Shown piece by piece: positions 38,657-50,900 of a stretch of DNA of 64,000 nucleotides. The stretch covers positions 151,786 to 215,785 of the forward strand of contig VWZP01008290.1 in NCBI GenBank assembly GCA_013396995.1. Direction: 5' to 3'. How positions within the stretch are numbered: the first letter of the stretch is position 1; every line of letters starts with the position of its first letter. The notes under the pieces were generated by a model. The model saw only the letters and a list, made by a program, of their open reading frames with translations. It was not told the DNA's origin and searched no databases. The translations under genes were made by a program, and so were the position numbers. Origin of the DNA: Dicaeum eximium (Eukaryota > Chordata > Aves > Passeriformes > Dicaeidae).

Positions 38657-39772
38657 TGTAGGGGACTGACCCTGGCTGGGTTCCAGGCACCCACCACAGC
38701 CACTCTCCCACTTCTCTCTGCAACTGGACAGGGGAGAGAAGATATAACACAAGGTTCATGAATAAAGGACAGGAGGAGATCAGTCACCATCGTGGGCAAG
38801 ACCAACTCAACTTAGAGATATTAACTGAGTTTATTACCAACAGAAACAGAGCAGAAAAATGAGAAGCAAAGCAGATCTTAAAAACAACTTCCCACAATTC
38901 CTCCCTTCTTTCCAAGCTTTACCTCTTTCCCCTTAGTGATGCAAGGAAATGGGAATGGGATTATGGTCAGCTCATTGCATGTTGTTCCTGCTGCTGCTCA
39001 GGGAGAGGATTTGAAATCCTTCCCCTGCTCCAGTGTGATGTCCTTCCTATGTGAGACAGCTCTCCATGAATTACTCCAAAGTGGGTCACTCTTTCACAGG
39101 GTTCAGTCCTTCAGGAACAGGGAGTTCCACTGCAGGACCCTATGGGTCACAAATGCTATCAAAAACCTGCTCCAGCCTGGGCTCCCCTCTCCACAGGTCT
39201 GCAGGTCCCTGCCAGAAGCCTTCTTCCAGACAGGCTCCCCATGGGTTGACATCACTCCTTTGGGCATCCCCCTGCCCCAGCCTGGGCTGCTCCAGGGGCT
39301 GCAGGTGGATCTCTGCTCCCCCGAGCCCTCCCTGGGCTGCAGGGGCACAGCTGCCTCACCATGGGCTGCTCCAGGGGCTGCTTCCAGGGGGAATCTGAGC
39401 TCCAGAGCCTGGAGCAGCTCCTGCCCTTCCTCCTGCACTGCCCCAGGGCTCTGCACAGCTGCTCCTCGCACACCTTCTTACCCTGCACTCTTCTCTGACC
39501 AGAAACATCTCTTACATTATATGTTTTTTCCCTTCCTTGATATGTTATCACAGAGGCATTACCTCTGTGAGGTTTTTTCCCTTCCTTGATATGTTTTCAC
39601 AGAGGCATTACCATAATTCTTGATGGGCTTAGCCTTGACCAGCAGTGAGTCTGCCCTGGACCCAGCTGACATTTGCTTTGCTGGACATGGGGGAAGACTC
39701 CAGCAGCATCTCAACTCAACCCTGCAGCCCCCACAAGAAACTATCAAAATCTGGTCATGCAAACCCAGTACA
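38657..39772. mobile_element. Solo LTR of an avian endogenous retrovirus (probably ERVL-like)
   Basis: The element runs from TGTAGGGG (38657) to AGTACA (39772), so its ends are the inverted words TGTA and TACA, as expected of an LTR. The flanking five bases are gcatc on the left and ggatc on the right, a 5-bp target duplication with one mismatch. The terminus (tgaccctggctgggttccagg, then cacccaccacagcc) and the internal string of CTGCTCCAG, GGGCTGCAGG and CCATGGG modules match an LTR type I recognise as common in birds. No internal viral genes remain. On the minus strand an AATAAA signal lies at 38835-38830, about 170 bases from that end, which favours minus orientation, but orientation is not settled. 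A 40-base stretch is repeated at 39524-39563 and 39573-39612. The 217-codon plus frame (38936-39589) is a by-product of its GC-rich repeats. Confidence 0.82.
39524..39612. repeat. 49-bp-period tandem duplication inside the LTR
   Basis: Two nearly identical 40-base copies (39524-39563 and 39573-39612) share ttttttcccttccttgatat and tcacagaggcattacc, with one T/A difference. The period is 49 bases. This looks like a local duplication within the solo LTR. Confidence 0.9.
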
Positions 39773-42700
39773 GGATCTCAGGCCTGTTTTCCCCTAGCTC
39801 CATTTAACTGGTTACATTAAAATATTTCCATTTCAATATATTGCCTTTCTCCCTACTCATATATGTTTAAAGGGGATTCTGATGTCTCTAGGTTAGCCAG
39901 TTATTTCTTAGAGCTGCAGATATGTGTTCGGAAATACAAATATTAATTATTTAATATTAGGATATAAAAGCCTCTTTTCCAGCTATGAAATCTTTACAGA
40001 TTTGAAAGAGTTCTATTGTGGCAAAAGGCTTTGTCATGATTTTGATTACCCTATGACCATTGAAAAAGTACTTAATGACTGTTTAGTATTTTCAGCCTGT
40101 CCCATTTGATTAGAAAAGCATGTTTCTAACATTTCTGCTAAATATGTCAAAGGACTAGATTCTGTCTTTTTCCCTAAAAATGTTATAAGGAATGTTGCTC
40201 TGTAAGGACAGCGATGAGAAATAGTTATTGCTTCATTGCTTTTCCACTTACTGACAGACTAGGATTCTTCCCACTAAGATATTTTAAATCCTGCTTTAAA
40301 TATTCAAACTGAGGGTGAAAAGATTATCCAACAGTGTTAATGTCAAATTTACTTTGCATGAAGTGCACTAGAAAGGAAAATTCGCCTTAACAAGGATCAA
40401 CATTACGTGCTAAAGGACTTGCACTAAACTACATTGATTGATTTAAAAGACTTTGAGGAAATATTCACATGTTCCAGAGTGTCTTTTATTTAAGGTACCA
40501 TGAGATTTATGGTTATTCCTCAAGAAACACTGTACCAGGAGCATCATGATTCCTCGCCTACACAAGCCCAAGCGAGATCTTCAGCTTCTGTTCAGTAGAG
40601 GCTTCCTGGGGACAATGGGATATTTCCAGGGTCAAATCATGATCCTGAAATTCTCCTTATTTATTGGCAAAAATGATTACCTCATAAAATTCTCACATTC
40701 AAAGGCTTCAAAGCACTTAGGAGAGACAAGCACGTTTTGCATGGACAATCAAAACAAAAGCTTTTCCCAAGCAAGTAAGCAATTTTCCCATCTACCACCG
40801 ATCATGACAGAGCCCTTGTGTGTCCTTAAGGATTCAGACATGGTTTCCCATGACTGTTAATGTTTCCAATTAAAGCAATCCTCTTGTTATCAGTGGGGAT
40901 GTTCGGCAAGTAGCAGTTTCCCAGTACGAATAAGAAGTGCACAGCTGGCTCTACATCTCCTCAGTATGCAACAAAATAGAAGTCAAAACCTGTGGATGTG
41001 AAGACCCTGTGCTCTGCTAATTCCAGCAATAAACACAGAAATATTTCAGTGACATGCTGAATGGGTTTTTTATCCCTCCATTTGTGCTGAGAGACTGAGT
41101 TGGACTCAGTTCAGGTAGCAGACCCGTTTTAGTGAAGCAATGCTTTGGGGCTTATATTAAAGGGCAAAATAAAACATAATGCCTCCCTATCTCCAGCTTC
41201 AGAAACAGCACTTGCTGTGTTTTTCAACCTCCTTTTGAGGTTTGTATTGGCAGAACATCAGTCACTTTATTTCTACGGCACCACTCTTCATAGCTCTAAA
41301 AGTGTTTCATAGAAGCCAGTAACATCCCAATTTTGAGCACCAGCAGACAAATTATGTGTTCAGAGAACATGCCTCAGTTCTTTGTTTCAAAACCTAGTTG
41401 ATCTAGTTAATTTTAAAGGGGATTTTTTTTTCTTCTTGTTGTTGCTGTTTTATTTGTTTGCTTTTTTAATCACTCCTTGTAAGCTGCATGGTTAATTTAC
41501 AATTTATGTTAATGAGGTAGCAAATGGTTACTACATACACGTATGTGCTGTTTTGCTCAAAAACATGATAAATATGAATATTTTTACTAAGCATTCATAC
41601 TCTGAATCCAATGTTTAGGCTTTGAAATCAAGAGCTGAACACACTGAATGTGAGATACAGCTTCTTATTGATTTTTCTTTGCACTGTGTTCTTAGTAACC
41701 CACTTGCACAATGTTCTTATTTAAATAAATCATATAACTGATGAATTTAAGCACTATTCAGTATAAATTACCTCTAAATTCTGAAAAAAACTCCTGCTGA
41801 CTTTTTTTTTTCCAGAGATGATTTGTATCTCAATTGTGAAAACTAAGGCAGAAGGCACTGGTTTAGTATTCAAGCCAAGGCATTCATCCTGGTGTATTTT
41901 TCTAACCTTGGGTCTGTCACAGTTTCCCACACAATTAGAAAAGAAATTAAGTGTCTTAAAAACGTGGTTCAGAGTGACTGTGTCAGTGACTGTATAGAAA
42001 ACTTATGTATCTCCATGGGACTCTTTGAGAGAGTAGAAATCTCCTTTCCAGTGTACTTGGAGATCAGAATACTTCCTGTAGAAATGGGGGAAAGCATCTT
42101 CAAAAGCCTCCACTGGACTGGGTTTGAGCTTCCACATCCCAAATAAGCTTAATTGCCTCTTGTCTGAACAGAAAGGTTTTTCTAGCCTATGTGCTGCAGC
42201 TAGTTTTTTTAGTTGACCAGAAAAATATATATGTATCATGTTGGACTAAAACATCAATGTAAAAGGGTGAGTTACGCTTATGGACTTTTCTTTCTGGATT
42301 CTAGAGTCTCTTTTTAGTTATGTTTACATGTATAATCTAGGAGAGAGTATCCCTTAGTAGTGTGCAATTAAATTCTGCTTGATTGTTCTGCCTCTGGTTT
42401 ACACATTTTACGCTGCTTTACTGCACAGTGACCCAGATTTAGCAGCAGTGATGGAACATGCACTGGCCTCTGGCTGTCCCATAACATGGTTGGTAAAGCA
42501 CACTTTTGGAAGTGAAATCCGTGGCCTCCACCACCCACATCTGCAGAGCTGAAAACAGTTTTAGCAAATCCTGGGATGACTGAGGACCTGTGGGCCACAG
42601 AGCTTTGAACCAATGCCAAAGATTATTCCTTGGCAGGAGAGCTACATCTGACAGCCATGGAGACTGGGGAGTCAAAGGCAGCACAGTGGGGTGGTAAATA

Positions 42701-44230
42701 TATCTGATGTGACTGGCTACAGCTTCATGCCTTGACCACTGGGCCAGCAACAATTCCTCGTGCCTTTGATGCTGACAGTTGTGATAAGCTATCAGGAGTT
42801 CATTTTTTGGTGTGCTATCTTGGCTTTCTTCTATCAATATATTACCAACTTGAATTATTTCAGAAGAAGTTTTCTGTTCCGTTTCACAAAATAACAGAAA
42901 GAGAGAAAAGACCCATTGAAGGCAGAAAATGAGTAAGTGTAACACACAAAGAGTAGTTTGTCTCAGCAGCTATATCTTTATTTGCACTTCTGCTATTATT
43001 TACATGTGCACTTAAAAACGTGAAACAAACCTTAAAGCCTTTTTTTTTTTTTTTTTTTTTTTGCAGAACCCTAAAGCTGATTAAATCAAATGCAGATGTG
43101 GAATTGGTGCAAAACAGATGCTGAAAAGCCATGTCAATATCCTAAAGGAATCCATTCCGTATCAGAAGGAAACTTAATTTCTACTATAAAGAATTTGATT
43201 ATGTATTGTTATACCAAATGTGATTAATGTTTTGTGGTGATTAATCAACTGCAAAATATATAATTATGCCATCTGTATTTTTCCAGCTTCTTGTCACTTA
43301 AGAATTACACTGGGGAGTGGGAGGTGGGATAATGAGCACTGGTGGCATTTGGAGTGCTTAAAACTGCACTCCGAAAGCCTGAGGAATCCACTAACAAAAA
43401 GAACTGGCATTTATTCTAATAGCAAAACCTCCAAGCATATTAAGTAAGAACCCAGAAGACCCATTGGCTTGATAGCTACTTATGTGGAAGACCCAGTTAT
43501 GGAGTTCAAACAGCCTGGGACCCATGAGGGCTTGCTCCAATTCAAAGGTAACCTATTAAGACCCCAGGAGAGTATTCAGAATTTGACTTTTGGACCACCT
43601 CCTGCTGTCTGATTTATGAAACAGACCTGACATTGATGCAAGGATCATCGACTGTCTTCTGGTTGCATGTAAAGTGAGGTATATTTGCAGTGACAGTTGA
43701 GAGCAAAGAATAACTCTAACTACTTACATATATTTTATTTCTTTTCCCCCTAGGGAAAGCAATTGTTTAGGTTCAGATCTGAGGCACGACACTTGGCCCA
43801 CAAAATCATCTATCAAACTGAGGAGATGCCTTTTCAAAATGTCATGCAGAATTAAGGTAAAAAGTAAAAGAGGTAAAAATAAAGGTTCCTTAGGGAAGTT
43901 GGTCCCAACCACACTAGAGATGAGTGAGCCGTATCAGTCTTTTATCTACTCTCAAATTAAAATACATCATTTGGAAGATTCATCCTTCATCTGTTTGGCG
44001 TTTGCAGGGGGAAGAAAATGTGAAGACTGAATCCAGAGTCTTAATAACTCTCACATGCTTGTAATAAAAGCATTCTGGTGATTTTTTTTTTTTCTTATTT
44101 GGTTCACTTGTTTTCTTTCTTTCTTTTTTTTTTTTTTTTAATAATTTAATGTCTATGTAAAACATGGTCTAACAATGCTTCCCCTTTTTATCTATCTAAT
44201 TTAACATTGTTGAAAATTAACATACTGGAA
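39773..44230. other. Unique AT-rich DNA, no supported gene
   Basis: I recognise no gene. The longest repeat-free open frame of the window lies here on the minus strand (42439-42945, 168 codons, with a hydrophobic start) but has no recognisable domain and is probably chance. A 23-base poly-T tract lies at 43040-43062, and further T-rich tracts lie at about 44080-44140. Confidence 0.5.
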
Positions 44231-44956
44231 CTGGCTGAAATTCAGCAGAGCAAAGGCAGGTCCTGCCCTGGGGAGGAATAACTCCAGGCTCCAGCACAGG
44301 CTGGGGTGACCTGCTGGAGCAGCTCTGGGAAGGTCCTGGGGGTCCTGGTGGACAACAGGCTGTCCATGAGCCAGCAGTGTCCTGGGGGCCAAGAAGGATG
44401 GTAGAACCCTGGGTACATTGGAAAGAGCATTCCCAGAAGGTCAGGGAGGGGATCCTGCCCCTCTGCTCAGCCCTGGTGAGACACATCTGGAGTGCTGTGT
44501 CCTTGGGAGCTCCTGGAATGAGTCCAGTGGAGAGTTACAAAATTGATCAAGGGACTCTTTTGAGGATCATCTCTCCTATGAAGAAAGTCTGAGAGGGCTG
44601 AGCCTTTTCAGACTCGAGAAAAGACCACTGGCAGGGACCTCTTCAATGTGTATGAATATCTAAAGGGGAGGGGTCCAAAAGGATGGACCAGGCTCTGCTC
44701 AGTGATGCCAATCCATAGGAGAAGAGACAATGGAAAAAAACTGGTACACAGGAAGTTTCACCTGAATATGGAGAAGAGTTTCTTTACACTTAAGTGATGG
44801 TGCTGGAACAGTGCATCCAGAGATGTTGTGGAGTCTCCCTCACTGGAGATATTCCATCTGGACACATCTGGACACAATCCTGTACCAGGATTGAAGCAGG
44901 GATCTGGGAAGAGATGAGACTATGTGGTCCTTTCCAACCCAAAACATTCTGTCATC
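44231..44956 (+). mobile_element. CR1 LINE, 5'-truncated 3' end
   Basis: The copy starts in the ORF2 segment read as aattcagcagagcaaaggcaggtcctgc and continues through a block whose frame reads REGILPLCSALVR (about 44437-44476), the same conserved ORF2 stretch seen at 3.9 kb. It then follows the CR1 order: tatgaagaaagtctgagagggctgag, agggacctcttcaatgtgtatga, aggaagtttcacctgaatatgg, and ctccctcactggagatattcca. It ends with tggtcctttccaacccaaaacattctgtcat (about 44925-44955). Stops and frameshifts break the coding part. The tail is short and imperfect, so this is an old copy. Confidence 0.93.
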
Positions 44957-45598
44957 TCCAAAGAAAGGGAAGATGAATGCAGGCCCCTATATGTACTTTA
45001 CTCATGATCATAGGGTAGTTTTGAATAAAAAGATTCATGAGATCAGGTGGAAACTGAATGCTTAGACCTTGAAATTGTGATCTAGTTAGTGCTTTCATTT
45101 TGCACTACTTGAGACATAAAATAGGGTTTAATAAACTTCAAAAAGACTCAGGAGTTTACTTAGCAGACTTTAAAAGGAGCAGTATGCTTTCACATACACA
45201 GGCACTCACTGGCATTTTAGATACCCACCATAGCTGGTAAAGTTCAGCTGCAACTCCAGAAGACCATGGACACCTCAGAAATATTGTGTCATATTTGCTA
45301 GTTCCTTTGTGGATAACTTGGATATCAGGGATATGGCACTCCATGCTTTTTTAGGTATTTGACCCACCCTATGTCTTTCAGTATATGGACTTCTGTATCT
45401 ATCAGCCTTTGAATTCTCCCTGTGAAAAAACACTTTTGTCTTCCTTCTTGTGTTCTGTTTCTCCCTTGCCTTTTTAATTTGTAACATATCTGTACAAGGT
45501 CCATTCTTCCTGATCTTTTAAGGGATTGGTCACAGTTGGTTGAGGACACTTGCAACCCCCCCCAAATAAAAAAACACGGTGATGTTACTAAAGTCAGT

Positions 45599-45667
45599 CT
45601 CTGGCAAAACTCATGAATCAGGGAGAGGTACTGGGAAAGTACTCTGGCAAAACTCATGAATCAGGGA
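45599..45667. repeat. 26-bp direct duplication, period 43
   Basis: A 26-base unit containing ctggcaaaactcatgaatca is present identically at 45599-45624 and 45642-45667. Exact identity suggests a recent slippage or duplication event. Confidence 0.93.
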
Positions 45668-45937
45668 ATCAGCCTGATAAAGGAAAATAAGGATTCTTCT
45701 TACATGAACACATGCTTTGGTAATGAACAATAACAGGGGAAAAAATAAACTACAATAGAAGTTGCATGACAGTTTGAGTTCGGGTAATATATTCTTGGTT
45801 TTAAAGTTGCCTCAATGTGTCAGTGTTTTATTCATGGCTGGCAGATAGTGTGAATGCAGCAGAAGTAGTATAACAGTTTGCAATATCAGTGCAATTCTGT
45901 TTTAGGGTCAAGTACCTTTTTAACATCCTTCCTGGTT

Positions 45938-46012
45938 AAAAAAAAAAAAGAAAAAAGAAAAAAAAAAGAATCAAACAAGAAAATAAAAACAAGAAAATAA
46001 AACCAAAGGAAA
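45938..46012. repeat. A-rich low-complexity tract
   Basis: Long A-runs are broken by single G bases and pass into AAATAAAAACAAG-type units. The leucine/phenylalanine-rich minus-strand frame across it is meaningless. Confidence 0.85.
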
Positions 46013-47875
46013 AAAGAGAATGGAGATGGCAAGAAACAGAATATAGAGAAAGCTCACTTCTAAACCAGAAAATGATAATGAAAAGACAAAAATAGTTGGA
46101 ATCATAGTACTCTGTATAATGTGAGATCACTAGGTAGTGCACCATTTTGTGTGCACTTCTGTAATTTTCTCCCTTCTATGGGTCCTTGCAATTGCAGAAG
46201 ATTTTGAACATCAGCAGAAGCAGCTGCTGTCACCATGTCACCATCACCACCTTTTGTTCCTTCCTGATCTACTTACAACTTGCTGGTTGCAAATATTTCT
46301 CTCAAGTTGTTGATACAGTTTGGATGAAACATATTAAATTACAAGTGTGTGAGTGAGTGAAGCATTAAAGAGTGCATGTGTATGAATGATTAGATTAAAT
46401 GATGTGAATTAACATAAGAACAGGAAATCTATGTTGGGAAAGTAGTTACTGGAGTCTCCCTTTATCATCAAAGAAAATAGACTCCACAAAAGGCTGGTTC
46501 AGACCACTGGTGATTTTGCCTGGAACTTGCACTCTAATTTTCACGTTAATAGAAACAAGGAACAATTGCATTGATTTTAGTGGCGATGAGACTTTTAATT
46601 TACTGGTGATGGTGAGAAGGAAACTTGGTTCCACTATGCTCCCCTTTTCCAGCCATTCTTTCAAAATTAAATGCTCTAATTCTAAAGAATGGACAAAGCT
46701 CTGACTATCATACTGCAGGGAAACCATCTTCACTCTTCTGTGGCTGGAAATGAAGGGGAAAAAATACTGGTGACCCAACAGGTCATTCCCTTTGCTAAGT
46801 TTTGTGATTTCCTGCCAATCCTGTCTCTGTAAGTCTTGATTAAATATTCAGAAAAATCATTACTTATACATAAAGCTATTCATTTAAAGGTGCTTCAAAT
46901 AAAGCAGACTACAAACACTTTGTTAAAGGAAGGCAACATTCAAAAGATGTCATATCTTTGAGTCCCAATTAGGCCAGATCATTAAGGAAATATATTGCAA
47001 TTAAGTTTACATCCACTGGATGGAACTTGTTGCCAGATAACAGGAACCTCTCAAATGTATTTTTTTCTATCATGATTATTATCACAGTATGAGATCATTA
47101 TTTCAGATAGAAAATAGGCAAACATTATTGAATTCTGAAAAAAAACCCCTAAATGTCAATTTTCCTAATTAAAAGTTATAAGTTCAAACTTACTATTACA
47201 AATGAAAACAAATATGAAAACTATTTGGTGCAAAGGGATTCTTTTGTTTTAAATGGATACACATACATATCATCAGTATTAACTCCTAGAGTACTGTGGG
47301 GAAGTGGATTTTCTTCTCTCATGCACATTGTGCTAAGGATCTAAGAGGTCACCTCATTCTGACTAAAAGATTAACTAGTGATCCACTGTGAGTTTTCTTT
47401 TCTTCAGTGACAATTTCAAATGGTTTCTTCAATTCTCAATTGCATCTGGTCTAGCTCCATTTAGGAGATGTGTATGAGCTCTGAAACTCTCATTTCAGCG
47501 TAAAATTACTGTCCTGGATCTTATGCTTACAACTCTTATGACTCTCCTTTGATTTCTGCTGCATCCTGCTCTTGCTCTATTCACAAACTCACAGTTTTCA
47601 ACATAAGAAGCTGCTGCTTTAATTGACCCAATTTTCTAAATTGCACAATTGCCAGCACTGGATGCATTTCAAGATCAAGAACACCGTTTTCATCTAGTTA
47701 ACTTTTCAATCCCTTTGTTTTCTTCCATCATTATTCCAATGTTCCTTTTCCCTGTCCAGCCTGCATGTACAGTTGCAAGTTATAGAAACCAGAAATTGGC
47801 CTAATTGTCTCATCCCTTTGAAATCTAATTATTTTCTTTCAAGGATCCCGCCCTGATCTTGAATATGAAAGGGTT

Positions 47876-47931
47876 TTTGTTGTTTTGTTTTGGTTTTGGT
47901 TTTGGTTTTGATTTTGGTTTTTTTTTTTTGC
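47876..47931. repeat. (TTTTGG)n / T-rich tract
   Basis: TTTTGG units at about 47888-47917 give four GG pairs separated mostly by TTTT, followed by a long T-run. It is the reverse complement of the (CCAAAA)n core at 13220-13240, so the same hexamer repeat occurs at two unlinked places in opposite orientation. Confidence 0.85.
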
Positions 47932-50900
47932 TAGAATTCTGCCTCCTGCATTTGCTGAGCACTACTTCCCACCAGGTGTTTTTTAACAGAAAACTCAATA
48001 GACTGTGGATTACTATGGGATTTCCTGTGAACTGGAATGAGACATGAACAAGGATATTCTTAAACTGCCTTTTACTTAGGATCTTATAGTAGATTCTGAT
48101 AAAACAATGAAAGCAAGTAAAATTTTGAAGGGCATAGCTACGGGAGTGACATATGATATAGTTTGTGTGAGAACTACCCACTGATTGTATCATTATATCA
48201 GGAATGATGCTGCTCTTTGCACATACTGGGTTCAAATTAGGTAAATAAGCACTCCCCTCCCTAAAGAAAAAGGCTAAATGAACTTACTCTCCCTGGCTTG
48301 CAGCAGTGCAAATAAGGGTTTAATCCAATCCTTGAGTGATCTGGTCTGAGTGTGAATACATTTTCTAGAGGTAAATTTACCCTGAACTGTAATGCACAAA
48401 ACTTTGGTGTGTTGATGGTTTACTTTACCACAGATCCCAGATGTTCTCATCCAGCTTGGCTTCATAATGTGCAGGAGGTGGATTAACACATGAGAGAGAA
48501 TTTCATCATGGAAGATGCTTTAGTCATGGGTTACAGCAGTACTAAACCCCAAACTGATATTTGACTCTTATTGTCTTCCTTCTATTTTTCCTTCCTTTTT
48601 TTTTTTATGTTTGTTTATGTGTGTTTAATGAGTGTTGCTATCATATAATTACACTATAATTGAGGATTGAGAAGTAAAATTGTGAGTTAGGTCTGTGGGA
48701 GAAAGGTACCTTTGTGTTAAAAAACACCCATAGAAAGTTGTCATAAAATAGTACATGGGACATTCTAAATAACTTATTAATAAGTAATATCTTTCTTCTG
48801 ACAATTCCTTCAGTAATGGGGTATAAAATATATCTTTTATTAGGGTTTAAAAAATAGCAATACTTTTTAAACATAAAATTTTCTGTGTCAGTTCTTATAA
48901 TTTATCTTAAAAAACAAAAGAGAAGACAATACACATCTCTGGATAAAGAAGTTCAACAACTCTTTAGAAAAAGAACACCTTCCTTCCTTTTTTAAAATAT
49001 TTGTTTAGGGAAGGGAGAAGTTAAACTATAAAACCCCTTGAAAACTATTTTTTTCACTTATCCACTCAGGCAGCATCAATAGCAACAACTGAGTTTTCCT
49101 TCAGTTAGACACAGTAGTAGTGTGTTCTTCAGCCTTTATCCTGAATTTCTGTGAAAGAATAATTAAGTCCTGCTCCTGCTCCTGCTAATAATTTCTCCTT
49201 TCTCTTCTTTTTTCCTCTTCCCCTCACCATCAGTGATCTAGAGCAGGGATGGTTCTTCCTATGTGGATGCTGTCAAAGGATGATTTTTATATTTGCAGGG
49301 CACTGAATATTTTACAGCCCTGCCAAACACTCATCATATGCTCATGTCCCTCTTTCACTGCTGAATGGGCTGAAAATGAACCGGCTGTGGGAGATGGAAA
49401 TAGAAACATTCTTTGTTAAGTATTCATTCAGGTACACGCTACACACTTTTTTTTTAGTGCAGTATAGATAAATCCTTCTGTCTGTTCACAAAAAAAAAGT
49501 TAAGTTTCTGCTAAGAATGAGATAAAGCAAATAATTGTGTGAAAATGTATCCATACTCTGTCTATTTGCAATTAATCCTCAATTATTTGCATGTAGTTTG
49601 TCCTAGCTATAAAGCAACTGTGCCCTTGAGGCAAAGACTCCTGGAAATTATGTAAGACAAAGAAAACTTGATGTCAGTCATGATTGACTAATCTACATAC
49701 CCTCATGACCCCTTTATAATCATATTCTTTATTTTTCATTTAGCTGGAGGTTTTGATTGTAAGGGATATCCCAGCAATTATATAGTCAATGCTAATAGAA
49801 CTCTGATTGTGATCTCACAGAATACTTGATTTCCCCCAATGTTTGTCATCCAAGAAGCAAAACCAATAATAAACATTCTAAGTGGACAATTAATGTTGAT
49901 ATTAAATTACTAAGAAAGAGAATATTTACATAATAATTGTTGATAGTAATGTATAAGCTCTCTATGGACTACAGCGTATTTAAATAAAATATTTATCCAG
50001 TAACTCTGAGTGTGATGGATTTAAAGTTTCTTCTAATATTTTTTAAATAGTATGATATTATATGCTAATTTTAATGTTTTGTTTGTTTATATGTATGCAG
50101 CAAACTAATTTAATAACTAGACTTTCAGGAAATCATTTTGAAAAGCAAAGAAGGAATTTCTGATACACTCATCTTGGTGTACTCTATAATATAGAGAAGT
50201 CTTTTAAAGAAATGTCCTTTATCAGATCTTCCCTATGTTGGTCCAGGTATTTTTGTAGATTATTATTGGGCTCCTGAGGAGCTGAAAATAACTGGTGGGT
50301 AGAGTGGGCAGGGAATGCAGAGTCAAGCCAGTGTTAAATTGAAAATTGGAGATGCTTTGTGATACTGGGCCTCAACACTCAGCTGTAACAGTGTAGGATC
50401 TATGAGGTTTTTTCAATTACATATAGATTAGTGGGGCAAACTGAAAGAAGTTTCCACTGTGTTTGGAGCACATGAGGTTCAAGTAACTCCTGGCCAGGTG
50501 GTCATACTTTACTACTGTGTGCAACCTGAGGTATTGAGTGCTTTAGGGAAACAGTTTATATGTCCTACTGTGGAACCTTTCGTAAATCTGGCCACACATC
50601 CTCAAACTGGAATTGCTTTGGGTCCAGCTGCCTAAGCTGCTGAGGGTCTCCCATCCATCTGCCCTGTCTTTGAGTCCTAAAGTTAATAAGGTGCATTTGT
50701 TTCCACAGCTTGAAATGCTTCAAAGGTTTCCATACTAGGCATTTATTCTACTCTAAGTTATTTACTAATTACCTCAGGATGCTTTAGTGCATTCTATGAG
50801 ACCTAGATCTTAAGTAAGAGAGTTGTGTGGGCCTGGATTCATTCAGATAAATCAGTGAATTATGGAAGATAATCAACTTCTAATAGACAAAATCTAAACT

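Noticed and set aside
38936..39589. 217-codon plus-strand frame and overlapping 115-122 codon frames
   Set aside because: They lie wholly inside the solo LTR and arise from its GC-rich repeated modules; no domain and frames open on both strands.
43040..43066. Poly-T followed by GCAG, resembling a splice acceptor
   Set aside because: No coding frame or partner donor can be named; poly-T tracts are common here and a following CAG is likely chance.
47876..47931. Interstitial telomere repeat
   Set aside because: The unit is TTTTGG, not the vertebrate TTAGGG, so it is a simple microsatellite.
47825..48235. 136-codon minus-strand frame
   Set aside because: Its end is the (TTTTGG)n tract translated as a lysine/proline repeat; no recognisable domain in the remainder.
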